Assembly: GCA_039583875.1 (NCBI GenBank)
Contig: CM077162.1
Coordinates: 167,977,220 to 168,041,219, forward strand
Origin: Platanthera guangdongensis
Lineage: Eukaryota; Streptophyta; Magnoliopsida; Asparagales; Orchidaceae
Direction of reading: 5' to 3'
DNA length: 64,000 bases
Shown here piece by piece: positions 1 through 9,476 of this stretch (position 1 is the first letter of the stretch; every line of letters begins with the position of its first letter). The position numbers and the translations under genes are program-made. The notes under the pieces were generated by a model, which was not told the DNA's origin, did no database searches, and saw only the letters and a program-made list of their open reading frames with translations.

Positions 1-1924
1 ATAGCAAAGCCTATAGGGTATACAAATTGAAATGAAAAGTTGTATAAGAATCTGTGCATGTAGTCTTTGATGAGTCTAGCATGATTAACCTGGAGCTGTC
101 AAGCTCCTCTTCCAGTACTATAGGCACAGAATAGATGATGGACAAACTGAACATCAAGTAAGCTGCACCAGTTATCCAAGATGAAGTGGATACTCCAGAA
201 GGTCTACCAGACACACTAGGAGCAGAGAATGATCAGCAAGAGGCTGTTCAAGAAGCTATTGCTGAAAGAAGATTACCTCCAACAATTAGGCATTTAAGAT
301 ACCATCCTGCACACCAAATCATTGGTGAAGCAAGACATGGAGTAGTGACAAGAAGCAGAAATTTGAATACAGCTATGCATGCAAGTTTTCTGTCACAAGT
401 GGTGCCAAAGAAGTTTTAGGAGAACATCATAGATCAATTCTGGATAGTGGCTATGCAAGAGGAGTTGAACCAGTTCAAGAGATGTAAAGTCTGGAAGCTG
501 GTTCGCTGATCGCATGGACATAATGTCATTGGAGTCAAGTGGATTTACAGAAACAAACTTGATGAAAATGGGATTATAATCAAGAACAAAGCAAGATTAG
601 TAGATAAGGGGTACAAGCAGGAAGAAAGCATTGATTTTGATCAAACCTTTTCCCTGTTGCAAGGTTGGATGCCATATGATTGTTCCTTGCATATTTTTCA
701 CACAAGGGATTCAAGGTCTATCAGATGGATGTGAAGTCAACTTTCTTGAATGGTGACTTAAAATAAGAAGTCTATGTTGAGTAGCCTCCAGGTTTTATAG
801 TTTCTAACTCACCTGATTCAATTTATAGGCTTTGGAAAGCTCTACATGGGCTAAAGTAAGCCCCTAGAGCATGGTATGATACTTTGTATAGCTTCCATTT
901 TGAGAACAAATTCTAAGGGGAAAGATAGACAAGACCCTATTCCTAAGAGAATCTAAGGGTAAGATCATCCTAGTTCAGATCTATGTAGATGACATCATCT
1001 TTGGATTTACTAATGACAACCTCTGTAGAAAGTTTGCTAAACTTATGCAGGGGAAGTTTGATATAAGTAGTATGGGTGAACTTAAGTTCTTCTTGGGCCT
1101 CCATGTAAGACAGACTGATGATGGCTCGACCATATCCCAGTCTAAGTTCACTAGGGAGTTAATAAAAAAAATTGGTATGGAAAATTCCTCCACCATGAGA
1201 ACTCCCATGGGGTCATGTGTGCCAATATGCAAAGATGAGGCCGGGAACCTATTGATGAAACTTTGTATAGGGGGATTATTGGTTCCCATCTCTTCTAACT
1301 ACAAGTAGGCTAGACATCATGTATGCTACATATGTTTTTGTTAGGTATCAGGCTTGCCCCAAAGAATGTCATTACTCTGCTGCAAAGAGAATTCTGAGGT
1401 ATCTTAAGGGCACATCAGATCTTGGCCTATGGTACCCTAGGAATGGGTAGTTTGAACTAACTAGCTATTCAGATGTAGACTTTGCAGACTACAAAGAGGA
1501 TAGGAAGAGCACTTTTGGCACATGCCAATTCCTGGGTGGAAGACTAGTCACATGGAGCAGCAAGAAGCAAACTAGTGTTGCAATTTCAACTGCAGAGTCA
1601 GAGTACATCTCAATAGGAAGATGTTGTGCTCAGTTGCTATGGATCCAACATCATCTCCAGGACTACAACCTTCAGATAAGTAGAAGTCCTTTATTTTGTG
1701 ATTTTACTAGTGCTATTTAAATTGCTAGGAATCTTATCTCCCATAGCAGGACTAAGCACATTGAAATCAGATATCGTTTCATTAGGGAGCATGTGGAATG
1801 TGAAGATATCAACATTGAGTTTGTCCCAACCGACAAGCAAGTGGCTGACATCTTTACTAAGCCACTAGATGAAGCAAAGTTTAACATATTCAAGTTTGAG
1901 TTAGGTATGTTAAACCTGGTATAA
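1..1924 (+). pseudogene. pol: Element A pol remnant (integrase tail, RT, RNase H)
   Basis: Broken copia polyprotein in which several frames must be combined. In order it shows the integrase C-terminal linker (near 1-90), the SRxHP-type linker before RT (near 290-420), the RT start MQEELNQF (near 453), the catalytic YVDD block (982-993), the GMENSSTMRTPMG block (near 1170-1210) and RNase H with an AESEY block (near 1590) and a SRTKHIEIR block (near 1745). It ends with [12 protein letters not shown] and a TAA at 1922-1924. Stops occur near 417, 509, 763 and 1305 among others, so no functional product is expected. Confidence 0.85.
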
Positions 1925-2425
1925 CTTCAGTTGCTCCTCATTTTGTTGCAAGTAATTTTGTTTTTTGCAGATAGAATTGTGCTTCAAAAAAATGAAGACA
2001 CTTCAAGTAATATACCTTCAGTAGGATCTTGATCAACTGCTATCCAAAATGGTATAGACTAGATTGTCTACCAAGAAATATGACAGATGATGCATCATTT
2101 GAGGGGGAGCATGTCCAACACTGTTCGAGCAATTCACTGCTGCATATTTGAGGGGGAGCAGATGATAAGAACCCTGCTAGCTATTTGCTGAAGTCAATAA
2201 GTGGGAGGAAAAGAAGATGATCAGATGCATGACCAAGAATGGTAGAAGCAATTCAGGGGGAGTAGGTATAGTAATGTTCACCCAGCAGGCAAGGAGTATT
2301 GTAACTATAGATCATTCTCCAGTTATATTTTTTTAATTCTTATTGCTGCATAGTGCTATGTACGTCATTGAATCATTATTGACTCATTTGCTTAAGTGTT
2401 TTGACTTTCTCAAATAGGGGGAGAT
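1925..2425 (+). other. Element A 3' noncoding tract with four polypurine-tract-like sites
   Basis: No coding sequence is seen here. G-rich tracts of the form GGGGGAG occur near 2102, 2153, 2255 and 2416; the last, AAATAGGGGGAGA, directly abuts the TGTTGG start of the LTR and is the functional polypurine tract. Multiple polypurine tracts before the 3' LTR are a known Sirevirus trait. The tract is short (about 500 bp) because this copy has no ORF3. Confidence 0.7.
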
Positions 2426-2628
2426 TGTTGGGTCCATTGCCCACAATGTCCTAGATTTGAGTGAATTCAATCTTGTCAATGATATACATAAAGCTGTATT
2501 TGATGTGTGTCTGAGTTAATGCATGCAAGGATGTCCTAGCAATAATGATGGGATAGGTAGCTTAAGTGTCTCGGTCAGGTAAACAATTACCTAAGTTGTG
2601 GATAGATAGAAAACTATCTATATCCACA

Positions 2629-3515
2629 TGCATTTAGTGAAGGTCACTCACTCAATGCCAGATGACTTATAGCTCAGAGTGAAGGCTATACAATCAAAGC
2701 CAAGTAGTGGCACTCTGAGAAAGTGGCTAAGTCTACAGGCATTGAGTGAATTCAACTCACTCAATTCCATACAACAAAAGGATGTGAGTCATGCTAATGT
2801 AGTAAAATCCTAAGGAGAAATGTGCAGAAAAGTGGTTAAGTCCACAGGCATTGAGTGAGTATCACTCACTCAAAGCCATACTCTATAATCGCCGAGTATT
2901 GCCTTGTAAGTCAAAGCTACAAAAACACTGTGCTGATATTTGACTAAGTTCATAATCATTGAGAGAGTCACGCTCACTCAACACCATATGATAAGGCGTT
3001 GACTATATCTCACCCAGTCAGTGTCTGTATTTTCAGACACAGAAATTTGGCTAAGTCCAAATGCATTGAGTGGAGCTTGCTCACTCAATGCTAAGAAGCA
3101 AAAAATTGTGGCTAAGGCAGAAAGCGTTGAGTGAGACATACTCACTCAATGCTCTCAACGCAATGATTCAGAAACTAACTAAAGCAGAAAGTATTGAGTG
3201 AGGCGTGCTTACTCAATGCTCTCAACACTTAAGATGCAAACGAAGCAGAAAATTGGTTAAGGCAGAAAGCATTGAGTGAGGCGAGCTCACTTATCGCTCT
3301 CAACAACCTAAAGTACAGAAAGCATGGCTAAGGGACAAGGCGTTGAGTGAGGCATGCTCACTCAACGCTCTCAACGCTAAGCATGGAGAAAAGGCTGAAA
3401 AATAATCTAAGGCAAAAAGCGTTGAGTGAGGCTTGCTCACTCAACACTGTCAACGCCTAGATAGACAGAGTTCTATCTAAGTACTTTGGCGTTGAGTGAA
3501 GCTCATTCACTCAAT
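2629..3515 (+). repeat. Array of about 11 hairpin units in the element A LTR
   Basis: Each unit reads GCGTTGAGTGAG or GCATTGAGTGAG, then about 5 nt, then CTCACTCAACGC or CTCACTCAATGC. It is a perfect or near-perfect inverted repeat with 12-bp arms. I count about 11 units, roughly 60-100 bp apart, with private mutations. The spacer between units is less conserved than the arms. Confidence 0.85.
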
Positions 3516-3529
3516 CCATATTCTACTGA

Positions 3530-3534
3530 TGCTC
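3530..3534. repeat. Left target-site duplication of element B (TGCTC)
   Basis: TGCTC directly precedes the TGAAAGTG terminus of the B 3' LTR and recurs directly after the other terminus at 41456-41460. This fixes B as one insertion of about 38 kb including its nested elements. Confidence 0.9.
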
Positions 3535-4399
3535 TGAAAGTGAGGGTTAGACCTGAAATACTCTAGAGGGGGTTGGGGGTGAATAGAGTATCTTTGAAAT
3601 CTTTAAAACTTATTGTTGTAGATAAAAGCACTTCAGAGTTGGGCAGCTATTAGATTCCAATATTGCTGTAAATAAAAAGTGAAATCCTAAGATACACTAA
3701 TCTATCATAGGCACAACAAAAATTAATCTAACTAACACAGGCACAACAAGAAAAAAATAAAGAGGGTAACCAGACAACACAAGATTTTTTATAGTGATCC
3801 ACAGCTTGGGTACATCCACTCTTCTACCACCCTAGTAGGAATCCACTAATAGGTTTTGATTAGGTGACTGCCAACAATAAGCTTTTGATCACGTGCTCAA
3901 AAACCAACCCAAGTCTTTTTATCAGGTGACTTGCAACCAAGTAATAACTTTTGAAGGGAGTTAAAGAACCCTTTATACAGTGAGGGGGTGGGAGAGTTAT
4001 GGTGTCTTCTCTTTCTCAAATACAACTGAGAAGACTAGTGGATCTTTAATGTTATCAAATCTCCCCCTGTGTTATAGAGTTGTTCATGAAGATTGCAGCT
4101 TTGCTTCATGGTGAGTAGGTCTTCTTTCTTTAGCTTTGAGGAGAGATGATCCAGGAACTTCTTGACTGATGAAGATTTATTATCCTTGAAGAATCCTGGA
4201 GTGAAGAATGAAGAAGACTCTTGATTTGGATGTGTGTTCTTATTCTTGTTCAGCAGTGTCAGGGTGAAGACCAGATTATCTTTCTGCACAGAGATGACTT
4301 TGAATGAATGTTGTTGTGTATCTTCTCTGTGTGTTGTATCTTGTTCTTATGTGTGTCTCTCTCTATGTTTGTCTGTGTCAGGAGCAAGGAAGAGAATCA

Positions 4400-4409
4400 C
4401 TTTTATATA
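4400..4409 (-). promoter_or_regulatory. TATA box of the element B 3' LTR
   Basis: TATATAAAAG on the minus strand, downstream of the palindrome array. The same box occurs in the 5' LTR at 40544-40553. This is a core promoter by position; the transcription start cannot be placed exactly. Confidence 0.6.
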
Positions 4410-4686
4410 TTTAATGGAATTTCTCCCTTGAATTTTTGAATTCCTTGCTGCACTGATTGCTGGTGGCCTGGAGAGTATAAAATTCGGCTGGAGAGAATGT
4501 CTGCATAAAATGATTTCCCCAACTGTCCCATTGAAAAACGACAAGTAATAATCCTGATGAATGCCAAAATCAATTCTGCTTCTAACGGTAAAATTCAGAG
4601 AATATTAAGCATTGATTACTCAGGAATTACTGTAATAAAATAAGGACAAAAGGAGGGAAAAATCCATGTCTGGAACTGCACAGAAA

Positions 4687-5130
4687 TCATCGAGCAAAGA
4701 ACAGATTTCGTCGACTTGGGTCCATAGTTCGTCGAGCTAAGAAGTCATGTTTGTCGACTAGATAATTATTATTCGTCGACCTGAGATCCAAGATCGTCGA
4801 CCTGAGAACAGTTAACTTCTTTCTGATAAACTCTTGACAATTCTATGCACTAAGATCGTCGAACTGATAGTCTGACTTCATTGACTGGAGTTCAAAGAAA
4901 TGTTTCAGGACTTAGAATGTTGAAGTAGAGCATCAATAAATCATCGAACTGAGAACTAAGTTCATCGACCTGAGAACTGCTAACTGCTACTTGATAAAAC
5001 TTGTCTATACTGTGGTTTAAGTTCGTCGAGCTGAGAACTAAGTTCGTCGAGCTCAACTCAGAGAATTGTCTCTGAGATCGTCGAGCTGAGCATGAATTTC
5101 GTCGAGCTGAGTTCGATGAACGTCAAACTC
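4687..5130 (-). repeat. TCGTCGA palindrome array in the element B 3' LTR
   Basis: Repeated half-sites TCGTCGA(A/G)CT and their complement, often facing each other as TCGTCGAAC, 3 nt, GTTCGACGA. Many copies are mutated. The same motif family fills the D LTRs, and it recurs inside B at 37649-37905 (gag) and 21870-22135 (pol-ORF3 spacer). Confidence 0.8.
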
Positions 5131-5387
5131 ACTTTTCTGAACCTTTGAAATTCTTCTAAGTCTGGAGTCTTTTGCAGTCTGCTGTTGGCTAGTCCATGCA
5201 GTGGTGACTCTAAGGATATAGCCTAGACTTTAGGACACAGACATTGTTGGGTACATTGGTCAAATGTACCTGATTTGAAGAAGCCTCACCTAACTCAATG
5301 ATATACATCATAATGTATTTGATGTTTGTTTGAGTTACTTGTGCAGGTTAGGTATTCACTGGACTGAAGCTAAAAGTTTCTAAGTCC

Positions 5388-6335
5388 ATGTGTCGACACC
5401 CAGAGGGAAAGTGTCGACACTTGAGAAAGCTTGTGTCGACACCCAGACAAGCAGTGTCGACACTTGGAGTAATTGTGTCGACACCTAAGAAGAAGAGTCG
5501 ACACCAGACAGAAAGTGTCGACACTTGGAGCTGTGTCGACACTCAGTGAAGAAGAATGCAGAAAAGCTGTGTCGACACTTAGCAGAAGTGTCGACACCTA
5601 GAAGAGCTGAGTCTACATCAGAAAGTGTCGACACTTGGAGTTGTGTCGACACTCAGCAAAATTCTGCAGAGACTAAGGACAAGTGTCGACACTCAACACA
5701 AGTGTCGACACTCAATCAGCAGAGTCAACATATGAAGAATGTGTCGACACACAGCACAATGTGTCGACACACACTCAAAGGAGTCAACACTTGAAGTATG
5801 TGTCGACACTCAGCACAATGTGTCGACACACAACCAGAAGAGTCAACACTTGAAGAAAGTGTCGACACCCAGCACAATGTGTCGACACTTAGTTGAAGAC
5901 TCTACACTTGAAGAAAGTGTCGACACAAGGAGCTGTGTCGACACTTAGCAAAGAACAGAAAAGTTTACAAAATATTCTAAGTACAAGTGTCGACACTAAG
6001 GGAATGTGTCGACACTCAGCTGAAGAATCTATATTGAAGACTTGTGTCGACATCAAGAAGCAGTATCGACACTTGACAGTTTCAACACAAGAAGTTGTGT
6101 CGACACAAAAGAGATGTGTCGACACTTAGAAGAATACAGTTAAAGAATGAAGAACAAGTACTTGTGTCGACACTCAATTTTGGTGTCGACACATGCAGAA
6201 GAATCTGTGTCGAGACATACAAGGAGTTGTGTCGACACCTTGTAGACTTGTGTCGACACTTACACAACATGTGTCGACACTTGGTCTATAAGTGTCAACA
6301 CTTGAGAACAGAAAGTCTCGACACTATCTGACAGT
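5388..6335 (+). repeat. GTGTCGACAC palindrome array of the element C 5' LTR
   Basis: By hand I count about 30 exact copies of the 10-bp perfect palindrome GTGTCGACAC and about 10 single-mismatch variants within 950 bp. Each contains a SalI site and two inverted TGTC half-sites with no spacer. Intervals vary from about 10 to 60 bp and carry short common words such as TTGGAG, TCAGCA and TTGAAGAA, so this is a degenerate higher-order tandem repeat. The second LTR carries the same array at about 16426-17373. Confidence 0.95.
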
Positions 6336-6457
6336 TAGAGAATTTCAAGAAGTGACTGGTTGACATGACAGCTGCCGATCCAGCCGGTCTACAGCAACTG
6401 TCAGGGAAGTCAGAAGTCTGTTATGAACCGGACCAGCCGGTTACCATGAAGAATGCC

Positions 6458-6465
6458 TATAAATA
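6458..6465 (+). promoter_or_regulatory. TATA box of the element C 5' LTR
   Basis: TATAAATA sits inside the wider palindrome GCCTATAAATAGGC, about 120 bp after the last unit of the palindrome array. The copy in the 3' LTR is at 17496-17503. The identical octamer precedes ORF3 at 13041-13048. A start of transcription about 30 bp downstream is expected. Confidence 0.7.
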
Positions 6466-7261
6466 GGCACCCACAGTTTACAGAAAAAGTGTGACAAGTT
6501 GTTGAAGCTATTTGAAGTAATTGATCAGATTATTCAAGTAATCAGAAAAGTGGTACATAGAGTATCAACACAAGAAGATCTGGCAGTCCAACTGCAGATC
6601 TAAGAAGTTGGAGAGAGAGAGCTCCAATCAAGAATTCAGTCTTTGGAACTAAGGCTGAGAAGAAGGATTCAGAATCATCTGGATCTCAAGAAGCAGAGGT
6701 CAAGGATCAACTGCAGAGGATTCAGACTAATTCAGTTCTACTCAAGAAGCTTTGAAGGAAGCTAAGTCAGTTTGGATCTAGCTGAGTTCTTCCAAGAACT
6801 CTTCAAGAAACTCACAACTCCTCTCTTATTTTCTGAGTTGTAGAGTTAGTTATTGTAATTCAATCTTAACTTGTAGGATCCATTGGATCTGAGTGAATTG
6901 TAAGCCTATATTATAAAGGCTGAGGGTAGGGCTTGGTTGCCTGAGTGTAGGAGTTGAAGAACTCTGAGTGTAGGCCATAATTAGCTGAGTGTAGGCCTGG
7001 GTGGCTGAGAGTAGGCCTTGGTGGCTGAGTGTAAGGCTTTGGGCCTGAGGTGTAGGAACCTAGTTGGGTTCTGAGATAGTGGAGAAGTTTGGCCGAATCT
7101 AGTACACTGCTAGATAGGCGAAGGGGGAAAGTGGATGTACCCAAAGATTGGGGAACCACTATAAATTTGTGTGTCTGCTGTGCTGTGCTGTGCTGTGAAT
7201 TAGCAGTTTATATTTTGTTATTACTGTTTTGCTGCCAACAAAGTTTCCAAAAGGTTTAGGT

Positions 7262-7293
7262 CACCTATTCACCCCCCCCCCCCCCTCTAGGTG
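7262..7293 (+). repeat. C-tract hairpin near the 3' end of the element C 5' LTR
   Basis: Stem CACCTA (7262-7267) pairs with TAGGTG (7288-7293) around a loop TTCACC(C)nCTC. Equivalent hairpins occur at 18300-18330 (C), 25409-25440 and 35999-36030 (D), 3558-3591 and 39703-39734 (B), 46915-46944 and 56439-56470 (G) and 60659-60683 (F). Stems differ between families but remain paired. Confidence 0.75.
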
Positions 7294-7313
7294 TTTAGGT
7301 ACCATATCTTTCA

Positions 7314-7331
7314 AGTGGTATCAGAGCCAGG
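7314..7331 (+). promoter_or_regulatory. Primer binding site of element C (iMet tRNA)
   Basis: AGTGGTATCAGAGCC follows the LTR directly. TGGTATCAGAGC is the standard complement of the plant initiator methionine tRNA 3' end used by copia elements. The leader to the gag start is about 90 bp and has no other recognisable signal. Confidence 0.85.
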
Positions 7332-7418
7332 TTCCTCAAAAAGGACTAACTGTCTGAGGAGATCCAGTTTGGCAGATTCAGTGTAAGTCAGAACACAGTT
7401 TCAAGAAAATCAAGAAAC

Positions 7419-9458
7419 ATGGGTTCTTCAGAGAATCACAAGGAATTGGGTTCAATGAAACTGCCCATATGCAGAAAAGAGATCTTTGGGATCTGGAAAG
7501 AAAGGGTTAGGCTATTTATGGAGGCCTCTGACCCTAGAATCTACATCACAGTCAAAGAGGGGCCATATGTGCCCATGAAGGTTTCAGTTTTGGATGCTAC
7601 ACAGAGAACTCCAAAGGATTTCTCTGAGATGACTAAGGATGAAATTGTCCTAGCCACTATGGACAAGAGGGCACAAAACATTATAGTAAGTGCCATTGAT
7701 GATGCCACTTTTCAGAACTTAATTCACTGTAAAACAGCAAAAGAGATGTGGGATACTCTCATTGTCTATATGGAAGGTTCTGAAGAAGTTAGGCAAGATA
7801 GGAAGTCCTTGCTTAATCAAGAGTATGAGAGTTTTAGGCAAGGAAGAGGAGATAGCATCACTGAATGCTACAAGAAGTTCTATAGAATTGTTAATGAACT
7901 CATGTCCTATGGAAGAGAGTTCACTAACTATGAATTGAATGATAAGTTCTTAAGGTCCCTAACCAAAGATTGGGACACCAAGATCTGTGCCATCAGAGAA
8001 ATGGCAAAGTTGGGAGAAATTCCTCCTCCCACACTGTTTGGCAAGTTGTTGTCTTATGAGATGCAGCTGTCAGTGAGAAAAGAGGAGGAAAAATCAACAA
8101 GGACTGAGCACAGGGAAAGGACTGTTGCCTTCAAGTCAGAAGTACCTAGAAAGGGCAGGACTAAGTCATCAACTCCTCCTCCAGAGGTAGTTGAATCAGA
8201 ATCTGATGAGTCTGTTAGCACAAAGTCTACAAGCAGTGAAAGTGATGAAGACTTTGCTGCATTCACCAGACATTTTCAGAAATTCCTGAAGAAGAAACAG
8301 TGGAGGTCCAGACCTTCATTTTCCAAAGGGAAAGAAGTCCAGTTTCAGGAGAAGAAGCCTTCAAAGAAGGACAAGAAAAAGACAAAGACTAGCAAGGCAA
8401 CTGGGTCTAAGATAGTGTGTTACTGCTGCAATAGACAGGGTCATGTTATTGCAGATTGTCCTGAGAGAAGAAAAGAATCCAGTGACAAAAATAAGACTCA
8501 CTTCAAAGGAAAGAAGGAGAAGTCCTTTGTTGCAAAGAATGAGAAGACTCTTTCAGACATTTCTTCTTCAGACACTGAGACAGATGCTGAAGCCTACATA
8601 GGGCTATTTGCTGAAGAAGAAGAAGAGTTTATGCAGATCATGGAATCAATCTATGAACAAGAAGAGTGTCAGTGCCAAGGACTGATGGCATTGACTGAAA
8701 GTACCAAAATCCTGGAGCAGCCAGGACCTAGTCAGGTACAAAGTCCAACTCAAAGTTCAGATTCCAGTTCTAGTTCAGAGTCAGATTCATCTTCATCAAG
8801 TGATGGAAGTGTTTCTGAATCTGAGGGAGATATTCATCAGCTCTTAGATGAATATAAAGTACTGTTGCAAGCCTATAAGAAAAGCAAGACCCTAGCCAAA
8901 AGTCAGGCAAAGGAGATTGCTGATCTCAAGGCAGCTGCAACAGATCTTGAGATGAAATTTGATCAAAAGCTCAATGAGGTAGCCAGGCTGAAACACATTA
9001 CTGTGATTCAGATGGGAACTATCACCTATAAAAATGATCAAATTAAGAGACTGGAGATCAATCTTCAGAAGGAAAGAGAGCTGGTTGCTAGGTTTTCAAA
9101 ACCTAAATCAGTGCTACCCTTGATTGATGAATTTGTTCATCATAAAGGAAAGGCTGGATTGGGTTTTATTAAACCAGCTAGGACTGTTCAGGATCAGTCC
9201 AAGTCCAAGGGCAAAGCCCCAACATTCAATAAGCCTGCTGTAGTCAAGACAGCCAAGTCTGTACCTAAGCAAAGGTACAACAAGTTTGAATGCTGGTGTT
9301 GTGGCAAAGTTGGCCACTTTGCCTTGGACTGTTGGCACAATGCAAGTGCCAATGGGAGTAGCAAGCTACTTGGTGGAAAGCCAGTAGGTAGTTTTGTTAA
9401 GTTGCAAACTAACAGTTACCAAGGACCCAAGAAACTATTGGGTTCTAAGGTTAAGTAA
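7419..9458 (+). CDS. gag: Element C gag polyprotein, intact
   Basis: 679-residue nucleocapsid and particle protein. The first ATG after the leader starts MGSSENHKELG. Residues about 20-200 match the copia UBN2 or retrotran_gag region (WDTLIVYMEG, then a LNDKFLRSL block). A basic and serine-rich stretch follows. A first CCHC zinc knuckle, CYCCNRQGHVIADC, lies near residue 335, an acidic Ser-rich stretch at about 440-480, a coiled coil at about 485-560, and a second knuckle, CWCCGKVGHFALDC, near residue 625. Unlike B and D, the 3' part has no palindrome-encoded repeats. It ends with TAA, and pol continues in the same frame. The ORF is intact, so this protein could be made. Confidence 0.92.
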   Translation: MGSSENHKELGSMKLPICRKEIFGIWKERVRLFMEASDPRIYITVKEGPYVPMKVSVLDATQRTPKDFSEMTKDEIVLATMDKRAQNIIVSAIDDATFQNLIHCKTAKEMWDTLIVYMEGSEEVRQDRKSLLNQEYESFRQGRGDSITECYKKFYRIVNELMSYGREFTNYELNDKFLRSLTKDWDTKICAIREMAKLGEIPPPTLFGKLLSYEMQLSVRKEEEKSTRTEHRERTVAFKSEVPRKGRTKSSTPPPEVVESESDESVSTKSTSSESDEDFAAFTRHFQKFLKKKQWRSRPSFSKGKEVQFQEKKPSKKDKKKTKTSKATGSKIVCYCCNRQGHVIADCPERRKESSDKNKTHFKGKKEKSFVAKNEKTLSDISSSDTETDAEAYIGLFAEEEEEFMQIMESIYEQEECQCQGLMALTESTKILEQPGPSQVQSPTQSSDSSSSSESDSSSSSDGSVSESEGDIHQLLDEYKVLLQAYKKSKTLAKSQAKEIADLKAAATDLEMKFDQKLNEVARLKHITVIQMGTITYKNDQIKRLEINLQKERELVARFSKPKSVLPLIDEFVHHKGKAGLGFIKPARTVQDQSKSKGKAPTFNKPAVVKTAKSVPKQRYNKFECWCCGKVGHFALDCWHNASANGSSKLLGGKPVGSFVKLQTNSYQGPKKLLGSKVK

Positions 9459-9476
9459 TTTGTCTTGCAGGTAAGT
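9456..9476 (+). promoter_or_regulatory. gag-pol junction of element C: in-frame stop followed by a splice-like CAG/GTAAGT
   Basis: The gag TAA (9456-9458) is followed by a pyrimidine-rich TTTGTCTTGCAG and then GTAAGT. This is both a reasonable 3' splice site and a perfect 5' donor (CAG/GTAAGT at 9468-9476). Pol is in the same frame as gag, so readthrough would also give Gag-Pol. B (37435-37454) and D (27667-27690) have the same stop-then-CAG/GT arrangement. Which mechanism is used is not shown. Confidence 0.45.

Larger units (their letters stand above)
1..3534 (+). mobile_element. Element A: decayed Sirevirus-type Ty1/copia retrotransposon, 3' part only
   Basis: The window opens inside pol of an old plus-strand copia element. 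It runs through RT and RNase H, a noncoding tract with several polypurine tracts, and the beginning of a 3' LTR. Pol is clearly related to that of element C, for example the blocks [14 protein letters not shown] and IYVDDIIFG, but it has many stops and frameshifts. The insertion of element B at 3535 cuts the LTR. The sequence beyond B (from 41461) does not look like the rest of this LTR. There is no third ORF between pol and the polypurine tract. Confidence 0.85.
2426..3534 (+). repeat. Element A 3' LTR, 5' portion
   Basis: Starts TGTTGGGTCC directly after a polypurine tract. Its first 110 bp resemble the start of the element C LTR (shared blocks around CAATGATATACAT and TGTATTTGATGT). It then departs completely, carrying an array of 12-bp inverted repeats instead of the GTGTCGACAC array of C. 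It is cut at 3534 by element B, so its end is not seen. Confidence 0.75.
3535..5244 (-). repeat. Element B 3' LTR, main part
   Basis: Matches the B 5' LTR at 39680-41455. On the minus strand it contains, in order, the TCGTCGA palindrome array (about 5130 down to 4690), a TATATAAAAG promoter box (complement of 4400-4409) and the C-tract hairpin (3558-3591), and it ends CCCTCACTTTCA at 3535. The last 77 bp of the LTR, its 5' terminus, lie at 18614-18690 because element C inserted here. Confidence 0.88.
5245..7313 (+). repeat. Element C 5' LTR (2,069 bp)
   Basis: Begins TGTTGGGTAC and ends ACCATATCTTTCA. It contains about 30 exact GTGTCGACAC palindromes, a TATAAATA box at 6458-6465, a short tandem repeat of a GAGTGTAGGCC-like unit (about 6925-7045) and a C-tract hairpin (7262-7293) just before the primer site. 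Nearly identical to 16283-18350. Short ORFs in it on both strands, rich in VDT, STQ and CRH triplets, are by-products of the palindrome repeats. Confidence 0.95.

Noticed and set aside
5348..6331. Many short ORFs on both strands rich in VDT, STQ and CRH words, repeated at 16386-17369 and 61641-62647
   Set aside because: They are translations of the GTGTCGACAC palindrome, which is open in several frames on both strands. No start context or conservation beyond the repeat.
5388..6335. CRISPR-like regular repeats
   Set aside because: The repeat is only 10 bp and palindromic, spacing is irregular, the intervals themselves are related, and the region is an LTR in a plant genome.
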